Source: Inonotus obliquus (Eukaryota > Basidiomycota > Agaricomycetes > Hymenochaetales > Hymenochaetaceae). From it: a DNA stretch of 64,000 nt. The stretch is from positions 1,922,001 to 1,986,000 of the forward strand of contig JAJHTX010000005.1 of assembly GCA_032164295.1 (NCBI GenBank). Direction: 5' to 3'. A program made the translations under genes and the position numbers. The notes under the pieces are model-generated. The model was not told the origin of the DNA and made no database searches. It was given only the letters and a program-made list of their open reading frames with translations. Shown here piece by piece: positions 59,244 to 64,000 of the stretch. Within the stretch, counting starts at the first letter, position 1; every line of letters starts with the position of its first letter.

Positions 59244-61557
59244 TTCATGGATAATCAATGGTCTTTTTTTTTTCACACCACACCCATCCTCTCTGCATGC
59301 TGACCACCATGTTCAGCGCCCGATCAACAAACTTAACTTTTTCTTTCTTCTTTCTTTACAGTCTTCCGTCATATACTTGCATTTATCTGACATCCCGGAT
59401 TATATCATTCACATATCCGTTAACTCACATTTGTCAATATTGGTCATGTTCCCCACTAAAATGTATCTTATAATTCTTACCTCTTTCCTCTATTTCAAAC
59501 TTACATATTCCCATTTCACTGCAATAATTCATTCTTCCAATTTCAACGATCATTCGCCCCGAATAGCAATATTGTTCTCGGATACTCGGCTTCAAAGATC
59601 ACTTTTGGTCTAAGGACTATACTAGGTCAAGGACTACTTGCTTCTTTTACTTTAGACTATTATACGTATTTGTAGGTGTACAGCACTCTTTTGTTGTACT
59701 CTAGGTTATAGCAAATGGAGTATGTGTTGTTTATCGAGGCGTCGAGGCTAAGCGCGAGACTACTGTATATATGTTGAGAGAGTACTATGTAGTATGACAT
59801 TCGACATCGGTGCCGACTCGGACTCGGACTCGGAGGAAGACGTGAATTCGAACAATTCGTTTGTCCACGCCACTAGACGCTACTTCATGTCTATGCCTAC
59901 CTTACTATGCTTAGTTAAGACTCATATAATACTACGGTCGCAATCCGTACGGGCGCAACCAGATGCAGATGGCCAGATGGCGGTTTGAGACCGCTGCGTT
60001 TACATGACATGCAAGTTGCATATGGCCTAAATCGGGCGACTCGAACAGGCCGGTCACCGGTCAGTCAGGACTCAGATTGCTCTTACCTTACTGCGCCCAA
60101 CGCCCAACGCCTAACGCGGTCAGATTCAAAGCTACAGTACCAGAATGTAGATTTTGAAATTGAATCGCCGCTCGCTCTTGTGCAATGATGCAACAATGCA
60201 ATAGTGCAATAGTGCAATAACGCGATAACTCAATAACGCAATAACGCAATAACGCAATCATGCGTACGCGTCTTTGTGTTTGCAGCAGCAGCAGGCCTGG
60301 TCCCTGGAGTAGCGGAGCTGTGGAGCTATACCAGAATAGAAGTGCCAGTCAGTGCTTTATAACACGTCAGCGGGCAGTTGCTAGCTAGCCTAAATAGTAT
60401 TGCATGGCTCTTAACGGACGGAAGGGAGTATGCTTGGGACTCGGAGAACCTATGAGTTGTCGTTTATTCTTGGTCTTGGCCTTCAGCACCTGATGAGAGT
60501 CAAAATCCTGATTACGACATGTGGTAACATACCAACTTGAAACTCACATAAAAATCCTATGTCATTGTTGCTCAATATTCCGAGCGAATCCCTTTATCGT
60601 TTCTCATAACTGGTGCGCTCAATTGAAGCCTGTTTGCTATTCTTCCTTTGTTTGGTGCATTGAGTTGACTACGTTCAAGATCAGATAAATCTCTCGCCCG
60701 GGACCTCTGTTATAGAAGGAAGAAACTATCGACTGAACCTTGATATGTTGAAGCCTCTCTGATCTCAATCTTCGCCGTCGGTACTTTGGTACAACATCGT
60801 ATTGCAACAAGAGTCCCATTTGAAGGTAAGAGAGTCAGTCACCCTAATACTGGTAAAGAAGCAGAACAACGTGCTTACAGAGGGCTAGAGCTTGGCATCT
60901 GAGTGGCCCTAGTAGTATTTGGATCCAGTCGCCGGTCTCTAGGTAAGTTCCAGTATCAATTTGTGATGATTATTGTACATAATTATCTTGCAAACAAACG
61001 TTGTGCAATTATTGTAAGAACTGATAAGCTGACTAATCTCGTTACGCTCACTAAGAAGGTCCACAAGCTTAGGCAAGCAATTTGCGTTTTTGCTGATGAC
61101 AGCAAGGTGCACACTAGTACTCTCTTCAATTCTTCGCGGCGTTCCTGGGAGCAATTCGCTATCATCTTGGTCACCTTTCCTCTTTCTTCACCTCCAGGTG
61201 ATGCATTAACACTCCTCGAGATGCCTGCTGATATAAACAAGCTCGACGCAAGGGAGGTGTTTCTCTCCGGCCGCTTCAATACGGGTCGAGTCGATCATGA
61301 TGTCTACTGTGAAGTGGTCAAGAACAACAGCGCAATTTCCAGCACACGCGCCCAAGGCCCCGATTCTGTAAATCAATATTAATGATCTTCATTAATCCCG
61401 GATGTCCATCATGATAAAAAGAAATCCTGTGTCGAATCGTGTACTTCATTCTATATCAAACACGGCGGAGACGCGTCCGCACGTGAAGTGTGCTGAGTAT
61501 TGAGCCGCCAAGTTACCGACAGAGAACTCGTTCAGCTCGTGCAATCATTGCAAAGGC
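59244..61557. other. Long interval without a supported gene
   Basis: Contains a tandem repeat (60181-60258). Around 60600-61400 several frames on both strands read partly like protein (for example minus-strand QERREELKRVLVCTLLSSA at about 61110-61160), but none has an ATG with a consistent exon chain. A decayed or poorly spliced gene is possible. Confidence 0.4.
60181..60258 (+). repeat. 9-bp minisatellite, CAATAACGC type
   Basis: About eight tandem, imperfect copies of a 9-bp unit: first GCAATAGT-like, then CAATAACGC. Non-coding. Confidence 0.8.
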
Positions 61558-62052
61558 TTACGCTTCGAGTTCTATCATCGCATGTCCTGTGAGCTTGGAT
61601 GCGTTTCTCTTAGACCAGACCGGAAGGAAGAAGTTGACATACCTAATGAAGCAACATCACCAAAATTCCGGTTAAAATACACCCTTGGGACAATGGGAAA
61701 CCAGAGAGAGGATGGAGGATCCTCATTCCTGGCGCACAACTCCATTCCACACGGCGGACCTCCCTGGTGCCAGATTCGCCGATACAACAGTGCGCATATC
61801 CTTTCCGTCCGTTTCTGACCGTCACATTCTGGTAGGAGTAAGTATCATATGGGTTCGTACCTCAGCATAGGCCATGGACCGGACGAAGAAAGCTGCCATG
61901 GCTCTCCATGCCATTCTGTCGTAAGTACTCATGTCCCAAGCATCCTTGTATCTCATGCGGACCGAGGAAGAGACCGCACGAAGGGCCTGAACGGTATGTT
62001 GCGTCCCTGGTATAGCTTCAGCACGGTCCCTTAGAGAGCAGGGCCCGAACAA
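61558..62052 (-). pseudogene. Partial or decayed gene, 3' exons only
   Basis: Three minus-strand exons fit: 61861-61986 (probably extending to 62052), 61661-61814 and 61558-61586, with 46- and 74-bp GT-AG introns and matching phases. They encode protein-like text (YKDAWDMSTYDRMAWRAMAA, then RRIWHQGGPPCGMELCARNE, LWFPIVPRVYFNRNF) and end at TAA. No ATG or upstream exon could be joined; the frame is closed by TGA just above 62070. No family recognised. It may be a relic or a gene whose 5' part I could not resolve. Confidence 0.4.
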
Positions 62053-63129
62053 GAAGGCATATGGGCGAGGTCATACCCCTCGTTCCTCCAGCTCTGCAAT
62101 CGTTCAGCAGCCTTCCCCACCTACCAATGCGACCTAAAGCGTGGGTAATCATCCATACAAACGGACGCACGGTTTGCATCCTGAGTCGAAGGGTCGGGAT
62201 AGATTTGATCCCGACGCGGGTCAGACTTAAGCAGTAGCGGTGCTAATCATGGACGTGTAACACATCAGCCCTGACAAACATTCGTCATTCGCGCATGTAT
62301 TCTACAGTACAGAGTAAGTGAGAAGTAGATAGGCCTATGTACCTTTGGACCTTGGGACAAGGGTCCGCCAATTTCGTAGAATACCTGGCAGAGTCCAAGC
62401 GACATTGAGCCTTTAGTCTAAGAAACTCGCCCGACTCTTCGTCACTCTCCTTCGGGGCAGCTGAGCGGTAGGTTGTCTTCGGTCTTCGGTGCTCTCCATT
62501 CTACGGATGGATCGGAAGTAAATGGACCGAGTCGCCGATCAAAGCAGCCAATAGAATGCTTCCGAATCAGGCCACGAAGAGTCCATCACAGTACAGTTTG
62601 AGAGACCACTTGGGATAGTCAGCAGCGCGCAAATTTCGATCACTTGGACCGAAGGGGGGTCTCCTCTCTCGTAAGCTGAAGACATACGAAGGCCAAGCCC
62701 AAAGGTCGAAGCCACATTGATGAATGATCCGCCCCACCAATCCAAATGACCCAAATCTGTTTGCAAATGCGGTGCCTTCCCGCATGTGAGTATCGTGGTT
62801 TGTATTCCGCCGGTGGTGCCAGTGGTGATAGGGGGATGCACGATTCTGAAGAGAAAAACTGATGCCCATTCATAGAGATGTGGGCCACAGCGCAGTGATT
62901 TAACCGTATCGGGATGGTGATGAATGAGAACAATAGAGCTTGGCACAGAACCCGGGCCCTGACTCCTCCTTGTTCCAAATTAGGTCTCCGTACATCAGCT
63001 TCTGCTGGACTCTGCTGGAAAATACTTAAACACCCCCACCCAACGCTCTGTCTCTCCATCAACTTGACCTCCTCTCGTCATCAGCTCTACCCCCGCGCTT
63101 TACCTCGACCACTTACATCCCGTTCAGAG
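62053..63129. other. Intergenic region
   Basis: No supported gene; open stretches on both strands overlap one another and lack starts or splice chains. The last ~100 bases are CT-rich, as expected upstream of the gene at 63130. Confidence 0.45.
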
Positions 63130-64000
63130 ATGTCATACTATTACCCAGATACCTTCACACCCTTTCCAATGTTCAACGTAGGCGATGCAGGCCACGAAAT
63201 GTACAGCAACACGGATCAAGACCCTGCCCCCGCAGTCCCCGTTGCTGCCGAATCAACTGATAACTGGATGCAATATGTGAGCGTGTTTCCTCCATTTCAT
63301 CGCCGCAAAAGCAATGTAAGCTTACAGTTTCAACGTTCGACCAGAACGACAGCTACTAAGTACTATGCACCGGTTCATAACGTACCTGTTGGTGTGAACG
63401 AGCTCTACACGCAGACATTCGGTCAGCAATCGATGCTGGCCACAGGGACAGAGACGAGCCTGGGCTATAACGCGGAACCATCTGTAATCTGTAAGTACTT
63501 CCTCTCCATTCTGGAGACTATTGTGATTAATGGGCCCGTTTAGTCCTCCTCCTTCGCAGGAACGATCCCTGCTCATCACCAAGCTGAACAAGCCTACTCG
63601 GGACACACCGTCGACGGGGTTGCCCCGCTCGACTTGCAACCATCATACTGGATGGGACCGCAGTGCGGCACTGCATCTGCCTGTCAACCTTTCACTCATG
63701 CCGCCGCCGACGGGTATACCAATTGGTTCCCGTCCCTCTCGTACGGGCGCGACGAACACTACAATCAGATGGAGTCGGACATCATCCACCCATCTTATCA
63801 AGAGATGATGACGCCTCCCTCCTTGAGCGGGACTTGTACCCAGGCGGAGTCCCAGGTGTCGCAGAGCTCGGCGTTCGGGCTTTTCGCCCACCTCGATAGC
63901 GCGTACACCGCATGTGGTCAGTCCTTTGGGTACGGCCCAGACACACACAGTACGGCGCCTCCTTTCGAAATCCAGTCCCTGGCCCATCCGCACTATTCTT
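63130..64000 (+). CDS. Ser/Tyr/Gln/His-rich protein, truncated at right edge
   Basis: Starts MSYYYPDTFTPFPMFNVGDA with good context. A first intron (63279-63320, GTGAGC...TTACAG) joins WMQY to FQRSTRTTATKYYAP. A second intron near 63483-63542 leads to an exon open to the edge (AHHQAEQAYSGHTVDG, QPSYWMGPQCGTAS, EMMTPPSLSGTCTQ). For the second junction a GTAATC donor with acceptor TTTAG is the only frame-keeping choice I found. Composition (Tyr, Ser, Gln, His, Pro) is typical of activation domains of fungal transcription factors, but no DNA-binding domain lies in the visible part. Function unknown. Confidence 0.6.

Noticed and set aside
59103..59613. C-terminal extension of the 57180 gene to 59613
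   Set aside because: The extra text is low-complexity and Phe/Leu/His-rich; a GT-AG intron gives a normal end at 59243.
60181..60258. CRISPR-like array
   Set aside because: The 9-bp units are contiguous with no spacers; it is a minisatellite in a eukaryotic context.

Overview
The window reads as nuclear DNA of a filamentous basidiomycete fungus, most likely a mushroom-forming agaricomycete. Genes are dense, lie on both strands and are cut by many introns of 45-70 bp. I placed about ninety introns by hand from splice signals and kept models whose exon lengths sum to whole codons. No prokaryotic features, CRISPR arrays, rRNA or tRNA genes were seen.

Layout. 1-4.4 kb: a TPR protein (-, cut by the left edge) and a leucine-rich-repeat protein (+). 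5.1-7.3 kb: a forkhead factor. 8.5-13.5 kb: an Ecm11-like candidate (-) and a single-pass membrane protein (+). 13.5-15 kb: a gene-poor gap with a perfect long hairpin and a gene relic. 15-17.4 kb: an LAT/MUP-type amino acid permease. 18.5-22.2 kb: a divergent pair, Gfo/Idh/MocA oxidoreductase (-) and Dal5-like permease (+). 22.5-24.3 kb: the Rag GTPase Gtr2. 24.9-29.9 kb: a Ty1/copia retrotransposon with paired LTRs, target duplication, half-tRNA primer site and one internal stop. 31.2-36.1 kb: a MYND-finger protein (-), a small candidate gene and an arrestin-like protein (+). 37.6-44.2 kb: an atypical G-protein alpha subunit (-), a PPIL3-type cyclophilin (+) and capping protein beta (-). 44.4-47.1 kb: a peroxisomal-type adenine nucleotide carrier (-) and a family-16 methyltransferase (+). 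47.4-48.0 kb: a secreted repeat-peptide precursor (-). 49.5-51.7 kb: an MFS transporter (+). 52.9-56.2 kb: proteasome ATPase Rpt2 (-) and elongation factor Iws1/Spn1 (-). 57.2-59.2 kb: a large unknown protein with a possible F-box (+). 59.2-63.1 kb: mostly non-coding with a partial gene. 63.1-64 kb: the start of an S/Y/Q/H-rich protein cut by the right edge.

The most unusual object is the gene at 47410-48002 (-). It encodes a signal peptide followed by six copies of the octapeptide GAPLGETF, separated by basic spacers. The six DNA copies differ only at synonymous sites on the minus strand. Three copies sit on single-repeat exons and the last three share the final exon; every intron is phase 1. 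A TATA box precedes it. This looks like a precursor of secreted, proteolytically released or RiPP-like peptides. A methyltransferase lies on one side and an MFS transporter on the other, so a small biosynthetic locus is possible but unproven.

Most other genes are housekeeping or signalling: amino acid/TOR sensing (Gtr2), actin capping, peroxisomal ATP import, proteasome and transcription elongation. Other recurring oddities are five GC-AG introns, two genes whose first coding exon is only the ATG, several microexons, and a G-alpha whose catalytic glutamine is alanine.
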